Shown piece by piece: positions 16,631 through 24,775 of a stretch of DNA of 41,914 nt (position 1 is its first letter; each line of letters starts with the position of its first letter). This DNA comes from Microcystis elabens FACHB-917. GTDB lineage: Bacteria > Cyanobacteriota > Cyanobacteriia > PCC-6307 > Cyanobiaceae. The notes below the pieces were generated by a model. It worked only from the letters and a program-made list of their open reading frames with translations, made no database searches and was not told the DNA's origin. Both the position numbers and the translations under genes were made by a program. The stretch is from the NCBI RefSeq assembly GCF_014698445.1, contig NZ_JACJSZ010000028.1, positions 1 through 41,914 of the forward strand. The letters run 5' to 3'.

Positions 16631-18822
16631 CCAGGGTGGGCCTGTCCACGGCCACCACCGGCCCGCAGCAGCCCGGTGAGCCCCCGCCCAGCCACCCTTC
16701 TCGATTCTCCGGCTGGCGCCTGATGATCCCGGCCCTGGCGGCGGCCGCCACCGGCGGCCTGGTGGCCCTGGGTCAGACGACCCTGGTGCGCGGCCTCGAC
16801 GCGATGCTGCCCGATGCGGCCCGCATCACCAGCTTCAACCGGCCGGGGACGATCACGATCCTCTCCTCCGACGGCCAGGTGGTGCTCAAGAAGGGGCCGG
16901 CCACCCGGGAGAAACTGCCCGCCGGCAAGATGCCGCTGCTGATCCAGCGCGCCTTCGTGGCTGCCGAGGACCGCCGCTTCTATCAGCACGACGGCATCGA
17001 CCTGTTCGGCATCAGCCGCGCCCTGCTGCGCAACCTCCAGCAGGGCGCCGTGGAGGAGGGCGCCAGCACGATCACCCAGCAGCTGGCCCGCACCGTGTTC
17101 CTGAGCCAGGACCGCACGATCATCCGCAAACTGAAGGAGGCGGCCCTGGCCGGGAAGATCGAGCGGGAACTGAGCAAGGCGCAGATCCTCGAGCAATACC
17201 TCAACTACGTGTACCTCGGCTCCAGCGCCTACGGCGTCTCCGATGCGGCCTGGATCTACTTCTCCAAACGCCCCGACCAGCTCACCCTGCCGGAGGCCGC
17301 CCTGATCGCCGGCCTGCCGCCGGCCCCCTCGGTGTATTCGCCCCTGGTGAATCCGGAGGTGGCGCTGCGTCGACGCACGATCGTGCTGCAGCGCATGCGG
17401 GAGGCGGGCTTCATCGACGACATCCAGCTGCAGCGGGCCGAGGCCGCCCCCCTGGCGCTGAAGCCGGCCGAACCGAAGTTCTTCCACAACCCGGCGCCCT
17501 GGTACACCAGCTGGCTGGAGCAGGAGCTGCCCAAGGTGCTCAGCAAGGAACAGCTGGAGGTGGGGGGGCTCACGATCCGCAGCGGCCTGAACGCGGCCTG
17601 GCAGGCGGAGGCCCAGAAAACGATCGACACCTACGCCACCGGCAGCATGGAGGGGGCCCTGGTGGCCATGGAGCCCGGCACGGGCCTGGTGCGGGCGATG
17701 GTGGGGGGCAAGGACTGGGAGAAGACCCAGTTCAACCGGGCGTCCCAGGCGCTGCGCTCCCCGGGCTCCACCTTCAAGCTGATCGTCTATCTCACGGCCC
17801 TGAAGCAGGGCATGAAGCCCGAGGACACGGTGGTGGATTCGGCCCGCTGCTTCGGCAGGTACTGCCCCAGGAACTTCGGCAACCGCTACATGGGCCGGGT
17901 GAGCCTGGCCACGGCCCTGCAGAACTCGCTCAACATCGTGGCGGTGGCCCTGCTGCAGAAGCTCGGCTACGACCCGGTGATCGCCACCGCCAAGAGCCTC
18001 GGCCTGCACCGGGAGCTGGGGCGCTACCTGTCGATGGCGATCGGCTCCAACGACCAGACGGTGCTGGACATGACCGCGGCCTATGCGGCGCTGGTGAACC
18101 GCGGCGTGTACATCCAGCCGCTGCCCTTCGAGGAGATCTACGGGCCGGAGGGGCAGCTGCTCTGGTCGCGGCGGGCCAACGGCCCCCGCGGCACCCGGGC
18201 GGTGAGCAGCGACATCGCCGATGCGATGGTCTGGATGCTGCAGCAGGTGGTGCTGGGTGGCACCGGCGGCGGCGCCGCCCTGGCCGATCGGCCGGTGGCC
18301 GGCAAGACCGGCACCTCCGAGGGGGCGCGGGACCTGTGGTTCATCGGCTCGATTCCCCAGCTCACCACCGGCGTCTGGCTCGGGTACGACAGCAACCGGG
18401 GCACGGGCACCACCAGCGTGCTGGCCACCTACGCCTGGCGCACCTTCATGGAGCCGGTCACCAAGGGGATGCCGGTGCAGAAATTCCCGCCCAAACCGAC
18501 GCTCACCGGCAGCTTCAAGCCGGTGCCGGCGTCGAAATCCGCCACCCGCGAGGCCCGGCCGGAGGACAGCGGCAGCCGCTCGGAGCCGCGCTGGGAACCG
18601 CCGCCGCAGGAGCCCAGCCGCTTCGATCCCCCCGCACGGGAGCTCCCCACCGAGCAGCCGCCCTCCCCAGTCGAACCCACCCGGACCGCCCCGCCGAACA
18701 ATCCCGTCGCCGCGCCCCGCTCCCGCGATGCGGCCGTGCCCCCGCCGGCCCCGCCGCCGGAACCCGCCGCCCCCCTGCCGCCCCCGCCGCCGGTCGCCGC
18801 CCCGCCACCGCCGGCGCCCTGA
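16627..18822 (+). CDS. Class A penicillin-binding protein
   Basis: The 731-residue bifunctional peptidoglycan synthase has a membrane anchor at about residues 33-55. A GT51 glycosyltransferase domain follows (catalytic Glu114 in AAEDRRFYQHDGID; EGASTITQQLART). The transpeptidase domain has SxxK at S381-K384 (SPGSTFK), SxN at S434-N436 (NSLNIV) and KTGTS from K560. The last ~95 residues are a Pro-rich low-complexity tail with runs of PPP and PAP, probably periplasmic. The gene overlaps chlG by 4 bp and converges with rsmB, with only 4 bp between stops. Confidence 0.95.
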   Translation: MTRVGLSTATTGPQQPGEPPPSHPSRFSGWRLMIPALAAAATGGLVALGQTTLVRGLDAMLPDAARITSFNRPGTITILSSDGQVVLKKGPATREKLPAGKMPLLIQRAFVAAEDRRFYQHDGIDLFGISRALLRNLQQGAVEEGASTITQQLARTVFLSQDRTIIRKLKEAALAGKIERELSKAQILEQYLNYVYLGSSAYGVSDAAWIYFSKRPDQLTLPEAALIAGLPPAPSVYSPLVNPEVALRRRTIVLQRMREAGFIDDIQLQRAEAAPLALKPAEPKFFHNPAPWYTSWLEQELPKVLSKEQLEVGGLTIRSGLNAAWQAEAQKTIDTYATGSMEGALVAMEPGTGLVRAMVGGKDWEKTQFNRASQALRSPGSTFKLIVYLTALKQGMKPEDTVVDSARCFGRYCPRNFGNRYMGRVSLATALQNSLNIVAVALLQKLGYDPVIATAKSLGLHRELGRYLSMAIGSNDQTVLDMTAAYAALVNRGVYIQPLPFEEIYGPEGQLLWSRRANGPRGTRAVSSDIADAMVWMLQQVVLGGTGGGAALADRPVAGKTGTSEGARDLWFIGSIPQLTTGVWLGYDSNRGTGTTSVLATYAWRTFMEPVTKGMPVQKFPPKPTLTGSFKPVPASKSATREARPEDSGSRSEPRWEPPPQEPSRFDPPARELPTEQPPSPVEPTRTAPPNNPVAAPRSRDAAVPPPAPPPEPAAPLPPPPPVAAPPPPAP

Positions 18823-18826
18823 GCGG

Positions 18827-20254
18827 CTAGGTGTCGGGCGCCAGCCCCGGCCCCTGCAGCAGCGCCGCGTAGAAGCCGTCGCCGCCGCCGCACTCCGCTG
18901 CGGCGGGGGTGGGCCACCACTGGCGTTCCTCCAGCAGGGTCCAGTCCGGATGGGCAGCCAGCAGGGTGGCGATCCGTTCGCCGTTCTCGCGCGGTTCCAC
19001 CGTGCAGGTGGCATAGAGGAGCCGGCCGCCGGGGGCCAGCAGCGGCAGCATCGCCTCCAGCAGCTGGTGCTGCAGGAGCACCAGGCCGTCGATGGCCTCG
19101 GGGCTGATCCGCCAGCGGGCGTCGGGGTGGCGGGCCAGGGTGCCGAGCCCCGAGCAGGGGGCATCCAGCAGGATCCTCTCGAAGCCGCCCCTCCAGTGGG
19201 GCTTCAGCTCCCCGAGGGCGGTGGCGTCGGCGGCCAGGGAGCGGATCGCGGTGAGTCCCAGCCGTTCGGCGTTGCGATCCAGCCGCCGCAGCCGGGCTTC
19301 GGAGCGATCCAGCGCCCACACCTCGCCCCGGTCGCCGATCAGCTCCGCCAGGTGGGTGCTCTTGCCGCCCGGGGCGGCGCAGGCATCGAGGATCCGCTGG
19401 CCGGGTCGGGGGTCGAGCAGGGGGGCGATGGCCTGGGCGCTGCGGTCCTGCACGCACCAGAGCCCCTCGCCGTAGCCGGGCAGCTCGCGGGGATCGCCCA
19501 CCCGCTCCAGCAGGGTGAGGCCGTGGGGGATCCCGGGCAGGGCGCGGGCCGCCACGCCGGCGGCCGCGAACCGCTCCAGCAGGGCGTCCCGGCTGGTGCG
19601 CAGGGCATGGACCCGCAGATCGAGGGGCGGCACCGCATTGCAGGCCAGGGTGAAGGTCTCGGCCCGCTCCGGCGGCAGCCAATCGAGCAGCCCGGCGGCG
19701 AGCCAGGGGGGCAGGGAGCGGCGCAGCGCCAGGGCGGCGGCGGGGTCGGCCGGCAGCGCCAGCCCGTCCCAGGGCTCCTGGCAGGGGCCGGAGCCGGTCG
19801 GCCGCTCACGGCGCCGCAGCAGGGAGCGCAGCAGGCCGTTCACCACCGGCGCCAGCCGGCCCAGCCCGGCGCGCTTGGCCAGCGCCACCGTGGTGCTCAC
19901 CGCCGCGGCCGCCGGCACCCGGTCGCTGAACAGCAGCTGGTAAAGGCCCACGTGCAGCAGCCAGCGCAGGGCCGGGGGCTGGCGCACGGCGCTCACCTTG
20001 CCGAGGGCGTCGATCCAGGCGTCGAGCAGCCGCCTCTGGCGGATGGCCCCATAGGCGATCTCGGTGGCCAGGGCCCGATCGGCCGGCGCGAGACGTTCGC
20101 CGGCGCGGGCCATCGCGGCCAGCTCGCGCTCGAGGGCGGCGTCGGCGTAGGCCCCGGCCGCGACCGCCTGCAGCACCTGCCAGGCCAGCTGCCGGGAGGC
20201 CAGGCCGGGGACGACGTCGCTGGCGTGAATCGGCGGACTCCCGGGAGGCTTCAC
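18827..20254 (-). CDS. rsmB: 16S rRNA m5C967 methyltransferase RsmB
   Basis: The 475-residue protein has an N-terminal NusB-like domain (about 18-140; AYGAIRQRRLLDAWI) and a C-terminal Fmu/NOL1 SAM methyltransferase domain. Key segments are DACAAPGGKSTHLAEL (SAM site), LLDAPCSGLGTLARHPD (motif IV Cys) and LLYATCTVEPREN (catalytic motif VI Cys). It methylates C967 of 16S rRNA. The start is GTG 20254, overlapping the stop of the alkyltransferase-like gene in a GTGA junction, so the two are coupled. Confidence 0.95.
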   Translation of the reverse strand: MKPPGSPPIHASDVVPGLASRQLAWQVLQAVAAGAYADAALERELAAMARAGERLAPADRALATEIAYGAIRQRRLLDAWIDALGKVSAVRQPPALRWLLHVGLYQLLFSDRVPAAAAVSTTVALAKRAGLGRLAPVVNGLLRSLLRRRERPTGSGPCQEPWDGLALPADPAAALALRRSLPPWLAAGLLDWLPPERAETFTLACNAVPPLDLRVHALRTSRDALLERFAAAGVAARALPGIPHGLTLLERVGDPRELPGYGEGLWCVQDRSAQAIAPLLDPRPGQRILDACAAPGGKSTHLAELIGDRGEVWALDRSEARLRRLDRNAERLGLTAIRSLAADATALGELKPHWRGGFERILLDAPCSGLGTLARHPDARWRISPEAIDGLVLLQHQLLEAMLPLLAPGGRLLYATCTVEPRENGERIATLLAAHPDWTLLEERQWWPTPAAAECGGGDGFYAALLQGPGLAPDT

Positions 20255-20673
20255 TCCTTTGTACAGGACCGCACGGCGGCGCCAGGGGGCTCCATGGTCC
20301 AGGTGTCGCCGGCCGCCGGCAGCAGGGCGGCGGGGGGCTGCCAGCGGTGCCGGGCCAGGGGCAGGCGCCCCTCGGGGTCCACGGCGATCCCTTCGGCCAG
20401 CAGCAGCTCCCGCTGCATCCAGTCGCTTCCCTCGCGGCCGGGGCTCATGGCGATGCGCCCCTGGGCATTCACCACCCGATGCCAGGGCACCGCCGAGGGC
20501 AGGGGCAGGCGCCGCAAGGCCCAGCCCACCTGGCGGGCGCAGCCCCAGGCCCCGATCAGTTCGGCGACCTGGCCGTAGGTGGCCAGCTGGCCGGGGGGGA
20601 TGTGGGCCACGGCGGCGTAGACGCGCTGATCAAACCCAGCAGGAGTGGGCGATTCGGGGCTCCCTGGGGGCAT
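20251..20673 (-). CDS. Alkyltransferase-like protein (ATL, MGMT fold with Trp for Cys)
   Basis: The ~140-residue protein has the DNA-binding domain of O6-alkylguanine transferases: FDQRVYAAVAHIPPGQLATY, GQVAELIG and RQVGWALRR. The active-site PCHR is replaced by PWHRVV. That Trp substitution is the diagnostic feature of ATL proteins, which bind O6-alkylguanine without repairing it and flag it for nucleotide excision repair. I chose ATG 20673; an ATG at 20724 sits in the palindrome ACCATGGT shared with the divergent gene and is less likely. The last ~50 residues are family-typical. It is coupled to rsmB. Confidence 0.88.
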   Translation of the reverse strand: MPPGSPESPTPAGFDQRVYAAVAHIPPGQLATYGQVAELIGAWGCARQVGWALRRLPLPSAVPWHRVVNAQGRIAMSPGREGSDWMQRELLLAEGIAVDPEGRLPLARHRWQPPAALLPAAGDTWTMEPPGAAVRSCTKE

Positions 20674-20749
20674 CAGCGGCGGACGCAGCTCAGGGGGATC
20701 CTCCTGCCCCAGACCACCTACCATGGTTGTGCTTGATGCCTCGCATCAG

Positions 20750-20995
20750 ATGCGCACCACCCTCACCCTGGATGACGACGTGCTGGCGGCGGCCAGGGTG
20801 CTTGCACGGCAGCAGCGGCAGCCGATCGGCAGTGTGATCAGCGCTCTGGCACGGCAGGCCCTGGCCACCCCAACCCAGCCAGCGACCAGTCCCGTCCAGA
20901 CGCAACGCAACGGCCTGCCTCTGTTGCCGCTGCAACCCGGCGGCGCTCCGGTGGATCTTGAGCTGGTGAATCAACTGCGCGACGAGACGCCGTGA
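20750..20995 (+). CDS. VapB-type antitoxin
   Basis: The 81-residue protein begins MRTTLTLDDDVLAAARVLA, a ribbon-helix-helix antitoxin pattern, with GSVISALARQAL completing the DNA-binding helices. The Pro/Leu-rich C-terminal part is the likely toxin-binding tail. ATG 20750 gives the usual family start; ATG 20723 in the same frame would add nine residues. The stop overlaps the GTG of the PIN toxin gene. RHH antitoxins normally repress their own operon by binding the promoter, which here would be the 76-bp gap shared with the ATL gene. Confidence 0.82.
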   Translation: MRTTLTLDDDVLAAARVLARQQRQPIGSVISALARQALATPTQPATSPVQTQRNGLPLLPLQPGGAPVDLELVNQLRDETP

Positions 20996-21459
20996 TCCAG
21001 CCAGGGGATCAGCGCACCGCCCTGCTGGATGTGAATGTGCTGATTGCGCTGGTGGACCCGCGCCACGTGCACCATGAGCTCTGCCATCAATGGTTCGCGG
21101 ATCAGGGAGAGCGGCCATGGGCCACCTGTGCGATCACCCAGAACGCCATGCTGCGGATCCTGGGCCACCCCCGCTATCCGAATTCGCCGGGCTCACCCGC
21201 CGTGGTGAGCGCGGTGCTGCGCCAGTTGGTGGTCCACCCCCGGCACCGGTTCTGGGGCACCGCACCAAGCCTGCTCGACCATCTGGCGGTGGACACCGAC
21301 CAGCTGCTGGAGTCGGGCCAGATCACCGATGCCTATCTGCTGGCCCTGGCGGTGCACCACCGGGGCGTGCTGGCCACCCTCGACACCCGCCTCGATCCCC
21401 GCAGCGTGAACCAGGGCACCGAGGCGCTGGAAACCCTGTCCCCTCAGGCCCGCCCCTGA
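20992..21459 (+). CDS. VapC-type PIN-domain toxin
   Basis: The 155-residue PIN-domain ribonuclease starts at GTG 20992, overlapping the antitoxin stop. The acidic catalytic residues are in place: D13 in ALLDVNVLIALVD, a Glu/Asp region in the middle, and ITDAYLLALAVHHRGVLATLD near the C-terminus. The protein matches the subfamily of VapC toxins annotated as TA-system VapC with the TDAYL motif. VapC toxins cleave tRNA or rRNA. The pair is inserted between core genes (rsmB and trmH), so it is accessory. Confidence 0.88.
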   Translation: MIQPGDQRTALLDVNVLIALVDPRHVHHELCHQWFADQGERPWATCAITQNAMLRILGHPRYPNSPGSPAVVSAVLRQLVVHPRHRFWGTAPSLLDHLAVDTDQLLESGQITDAYLLALAVHHRGVLATLDTRLDPRSVNQGTEALETLSPQARP

Positions 21460-21528
21460 TCCAGCCACCCCTTGGAGTGAATGCGCTGGCCGAAGCTGGG
21501 AGCACCCGTTCCCACGCTTCCCCTACCC

Positions 21529-22218
21529 ATGCCGCTGCTGCCCCGCCGCTTCGAGCGCCTGCGCGCGGTGCTCGATCGCCGCATGGGTGATCTGACACTG
21601 CTGCTGGAGCACGTGGACAAACCCCACAACCTCTCGGCGATCCTGCGCAGCTGCGATGCGGTGGGGGTGCTGGACGTGCACACCGTCAGCCTGCCGGGCC
21701 GCACGCCCACCTTCAACAGCACGTCCCTGGGCAGCCAGAAGTGGGTGGAGCTGCACAGGCATGGGAGCAGCGCCGAGGCCATCGCCCAGCTCCGGGCCGG
21801 GGGCTTCCGGCTCTACGGCACCCATCTGGGGGCCGAGGCGGTGGACTACCGCGACTGCGACTTCACCGGGCCCACGGCCTTCGTGCTGGGGGCGGAGAAG
21901 TGGGGGCTGGGGGAGGCGACAGCCGCGGCGATCGACCAGGCGATCGTGATTCCGATGCTGGGCATGGTGCAGTCGCTCAATGTGTCGGTGGCGACGGCCA
22001 TCCTGCTGTTCGAGGCCCTGCGGCAGCGGCAGGTGAAGGGTTGTTTGCCCAGCCGGGGCGAAGGGCTGGCGCCGGAGCGTTACCAGCGGCTGCTGTTCGC
22101 GTGGGCCTATCCGGAGGTGGCGGCCTGGTGCCGGCTCGAGGGACGCCCCTACCCCGCCCTCAGCCCGGAAGGCGCCATCGTCGAGGAGCTGCCGCGGACG
22201 CTGCGGCTTCGCTGCTGA
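21529..22218 (+). CDS. trmH: tRNA (guanosine-18-2'-O)-methyltransferase TrmH
   Basis: The 229-residue SPOUT-class methyltransferase is expected to make Gm18 in the tRNA D loop. Seen: LLEHVDKPHNLSAILRSCDA (motif 1 Asn/Arg), AFVLGAEKWGLGEA (motif 2) and VIPMLGMVQSLNVSVATAIL (motif 3, knot). The C-terminal tail begins QRYQRLLFAW-like, as in TrmH. ATG 21529 gives MPLLPRRFERLRAVL, the family start; the upstream ATG at 21481 adds an unlikely peptide. Its 3' end overlaps a convergent small membrane-protein gene by about 60 bp. Confidence 0.92.
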   Translation: MPLLPRRFERLRAVLDRRMGDLTLLLEHVDKPHNLSAILRSCDAVGVLDVHTVSLPGRTPTFNSTSLGSQKWVELHRHGSSAEAIAQLRAGGFRLYGTHLGAEAVDYRDCDFTGPTAFVLGAEKWGLGEATAAAIDQAIVIPMLGMVQSLNVSVATAILLFEALRQRQVKGCLPSRGEGLAPERYQRLLFAWAYPEVAAWCRLEGRPYPALSPEGAIVEELPRTLRLRC

Positions 22219-22438
22219 GGGGCGCGGCATCGCAGCGGGAGGCGCTGGGCAACCAGAAGGTGGACGCCAGCACCAGGATCTCGAGCAGCAGCTGGCGGCC
22301 GCCGAGCAGCACCACCATCACGGCCACGAAGGCCAGAAATTTCTGAAAAATGCTCCAGACATCATCCGGCGTGTTGGTCGCCTTCACCCACAGGGCCACG
22401 GCCAGGGTGAGCAGGGCCAGATCCAACCACCAGGGCAT
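22160..22438 (-). CDS. Small membrane protein, unknown function
   Basis: The 92-residue ORF starts MPWWLDLALLTLAVALWVKA, with a second helix around KFLAFVAVMVVLLGG and a third hydrophobic stretch LLLEILVLASTF. The last ~30 residues (Ala/Ser/Arg-rich) overlap the 3' end of trmH in antisense and may be an artefact of stop-codon loss. The N-terminal two thirds lie in unique sequence and look real. No family recognised. The 290 bp upstream (22442-22731) hold no convincing gene. Confidence 0.5.
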   Translation of the reverse strand: MPWWLDLALLTLAVALWVKATNTPDDVWSIFQKFLAFVAVMVVLLGGRQLLLEILVLASTFWLPSASRCDAAPLSSEAAASAAAPRRWRLPG

Positions 22439-22731
22439 CACGTCCTACCAGCAAAAACCAAGCATAGGCAGGCCCGCTTCTGTCGAGAACAACATCCAGG
22501 CAGACTACCTGCGCGGGATGCATGCGATCGGCCAGCGGGGAACGGGTGCAGTGCAGCGGCGTCAAGACGGAGGCCTCGGCATCGACGTAGGCTTCCGGCG
22601 AGCGGGAGAGCCCCTGAATCAACAGGCACCGCGATCCAGCACCATCCCGCAACACCGATCCCCTGTCATCCGCCCCCGGCCAGACGGCTCCGCGTCGGCA
22701 GCCACTGCAGCAGCAACCAGAAGCTCGACCC

Positions 22732-23409
22732 GTGATTCACTTCGCCACGCAGCATTACAGGCCCAGTAATCCCAACAGGATGGAGCAGCTGAATGCTTGC
22801 CTTGCCCACAACAAAGGTCTTGGAATCTTCGCCCAGATCATCCTGCTGATGGAAGCCTCCGACGAAGATGCTCATACAGACTCATGCCGCACCATCCATC
22901 TGGGGAGAAGGTCCAGCTTTTCAGATTTTCTCAGACTCGTATCCTCACCTGACTATTTCGATCATCACATCGTCTTCTCCAACAGCGATCTGTTCATGAA
23001 TGAGGATGTCCTGCTGGCGGCCGACCAACTCTCAAGTCCCAGTTCCGTCATTGCACTGACCCGCAGAGAACTGGACGGGGAGTTTCCGCCGTTTCATCCG
23101 GGTCTCTCCCAGGACACCTGGATCATGAAGGGGCACTCCGTGGACCCTCTACTGCTGGATACCACCAATCTCGCCCTGGGCATCGCCGGGTGCGAAAACA
23201 TGTTCACCGCCCAGCTGATCGCCCATGGATACAACGTATGGAACCCATGCCTTGATATTCGAACAACGCACAACGACCCGGCGCCAGACTACAACTATAT
23301 GGACTGCAAGAGGTACCACGGATTTTACGCCTTTCCAGCCCCATGTCACATCCAGGATGTTGAATCTTCGATCCCTGATTATCAATTCGAGTTTCACCCC
23401 AAGACCTGA
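22732..23409 (+). CDS. Glycosyltransferase-like protein of unknown specificity
   Basis: The 225-residue protein starts at GTG 22732 (MIHFATQHYRP), a common opening for GT-A type nucleotide-sugar enzymes. The segment HHIVFSNSDLFMNEDV around residues 78-95 resembles the acidic metal-binding loop (DxD-like, here SNSD). DTWIMKG and NLALGIAGCENMFTAQLIA resemble the acceptor loop of similar short glycosyltransferases. Codon use is less GC-rich than the flanks, suggesting transfer. The gene stands alone, facing a second GT-like gene across a 65-bp gap. The function is inferred from fold-like features only. Confidence 0.5.
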   Translation: MIHFATQHYRPSNPNRMEQLNACLAHNKGLGIFAQIILLMEASDEDAHTDSCRTIHLGRRSSFSDFLRLVSSPDYFDHHIVFSNSDLFMNEDVLLAADQLSSPSSVIALTRRELDGEFPPFHPGLSQDTWIMKGHSVDPLLLDTTNLALGIAGCENMFTAQLIAHGYNVWNPCLDIRTTHNDPAPDYNYMDCKRYHGFYAFPAPCHIQDVESSIPDYQFEFHPKT

Positions 23410-23474
23410 GTCAATCGATCGGACAGAAGCCTGGACAGGCTGACGCAAAGAGCGACGACCAAAGGCAGACCCCA

Positions 23475-24623
23475 TCAACCAAAGTAATCAAGTCCCCCAG
23501 CCTTCCAGCGTTCATAAGCCTCCAGCTCCCAGGGGATGATCGATGAATGCTGAATATATTGGGCATCCAGGATGGCGAACAGGCTCCTGGAGAAGGGAAC
23601 GAACTCAATGCCATCGGACTCCCCTCTGAGCTCTTCATTCATCAGGGAAGGGGAGATTTCAGCCGGTCGGCTGGAAAAGGTTGGACTGAACTTGCGAACA
23701 TGCACGCCCAAGGCATCCAGCACAAGAACTTTCACGATCATGAAGGATTTCTCGTCAAAGTGCATGGAATACAGTCCACCGATCGCCCAGGCATCGTCCA
23801 ACGGCTCGAACAGAGCGTCCATCAGGATCTTGCCATGATCTGATTCGGGATTAAGGCTGTAACTGTTGGGAAGATGATGCACCCAGGCATCCTGGTCGAC
23901 TGTTTTCCTGTGCAGATCAACCGGAACGACGGTCCGGGAATTGAAACCCTTCGGTCTGGCGATGAAGGTCAGGCCGAGGGCCGCCTTCTCGCGTATACCC
24001 CCGATGGATTTGTCCGGCGAGAGATCAGGGCTGCTGATCAGCTCCTGCATGAGGGGCTGATCCAGGAAGTACATGCCTTGATGGGGATTCGGCATGGTCA
24101 TGAACAGCCCATTCCCTTCAAGGAAGAGCCATGACTGCTGGCTGAAACCCACCGGATCACAGTTCTCCGTACTGACCCACTGGCCAGCGGGGTTTCTCTC
24201 CACCCTGTAAAAGGACGGCAGCAGACCATGCTCTCGCAGGGCTTCTCTGGCCCTCAGCCAGTAGGCGACATTGGTACGGGTGAGCGAGATATCGTCTTCA
24301 GAGTAGAGAAAATGCGTGCTGTCATCGGCACGGATAACGTCGCGAAGGATGTCATAGTGAGACCACGCCAGAAGGTAGGGATGACCTAATCCCGTAGGGG
24401 TGAAGAACTCAACACTCAAATCACCCGCAAGGCCTTCCAAAGCCCTTTCGATAGGCCCGTATTCAGCCGCATTGGTGACAACATGAATCCGGGTTCTTTC
24501 CGCCAGACCGGCATAGCCACGGATGACCTGGTTCAAATAGACAATTCGGGAGGCATCATAGTGAAACGTAATGCATACGACCAGGCTCGGAAGCAGCGCA
24601 TCACCGGCGGAACTGCCTTGCAT
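23475..24623 (-). CDS. Putative GT-A-fold glycosyltransferase-like protein
   Basis: The 382-residue protein opens with a Rossmann-like GT-A pattern (LLPSLVVCITFHYDASRIVY, RIHVVTNAAEYG). An acidic triad follows in THFLYSEDDISLTRTN (about residues 105-120), the expected metal/nucleotide-sugar site. The C-terminal half has no recognised domain. I chose ATG 24623, preceded by GAGAG; TTG 24638 is an alternative. Base composition is lower in GC than the surrounding core genes. It converges on the 22732 gene, and together they make a small transferred islet between trmH and the permease gene. Confidence 0.55.
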   Translation of the reverse strand: MQGSSAGDALLPSLVVCITFHYDASRIVYLNQVIRGYAGLAERTRIHVVTNAAEYGPIERALEGLAGDLSVEFFTPTGLGHPYLLAWSHYDILRDVIRADDSTHFLYSEDDISLTRTNVAYWLRAREALREHGLLPSFYRVERNPAGQWVSTENCDPVGFSQQSWLFLEGNGLFMTMPNPHQGMYFLDQPLMQELISSPDLSPDKSIGGIREKAALGLTFIARPKGFNSRTVVPVDLHRKTVDQDAWVHHLPNSYSLNPESDHGKILMDALFEPLDDAWAIGGLYSMHFDEKSFMIVKVLVLDALGVHVRKFSPTFSSRPAEISPSLMNEELRGESDGIEFVPFSRSLFAILDAQYIQHSSIIPWELEAYERWKAGGLDYFG

Positions 24624-24775
24624 GACAATGGCTCTCAAGCCGTCGATTTTCGCACAAGGTTCTCGATCAGCCAGGCTCCGTCAAACGAATGCAGCGAAAG
24701 ATGTCGCGCGTGATGGCGCGCTGGATCGAAGCACTGGATTCGCCTTGCCTCCTGCCGGTCTCAACCGACAGCCCG

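Noticed and set aside
16240-19164. Very long minus-strand open frames antisense to chlG, the PBP and rsmB
   Set aside because: Compositionally biased shadows; the opposite strand encodes complete, recognisable enzymes.
20820-20862. Shared 20-mer between the VapB gene and 34830-34850 as a repeat element
   Set aside because: A single short match without flanking similarity; most likely chance or codon-level similarity of an Ala/Leu/Arg-rich helix.
22362-22655. 97-codon minus-strand ORF upstream of the small membrane-protein gene
   Set aside because: It overlaps the more plausible membrane protein on the same strand, has no motif, and its second half is Gly/Pro-rich noise.
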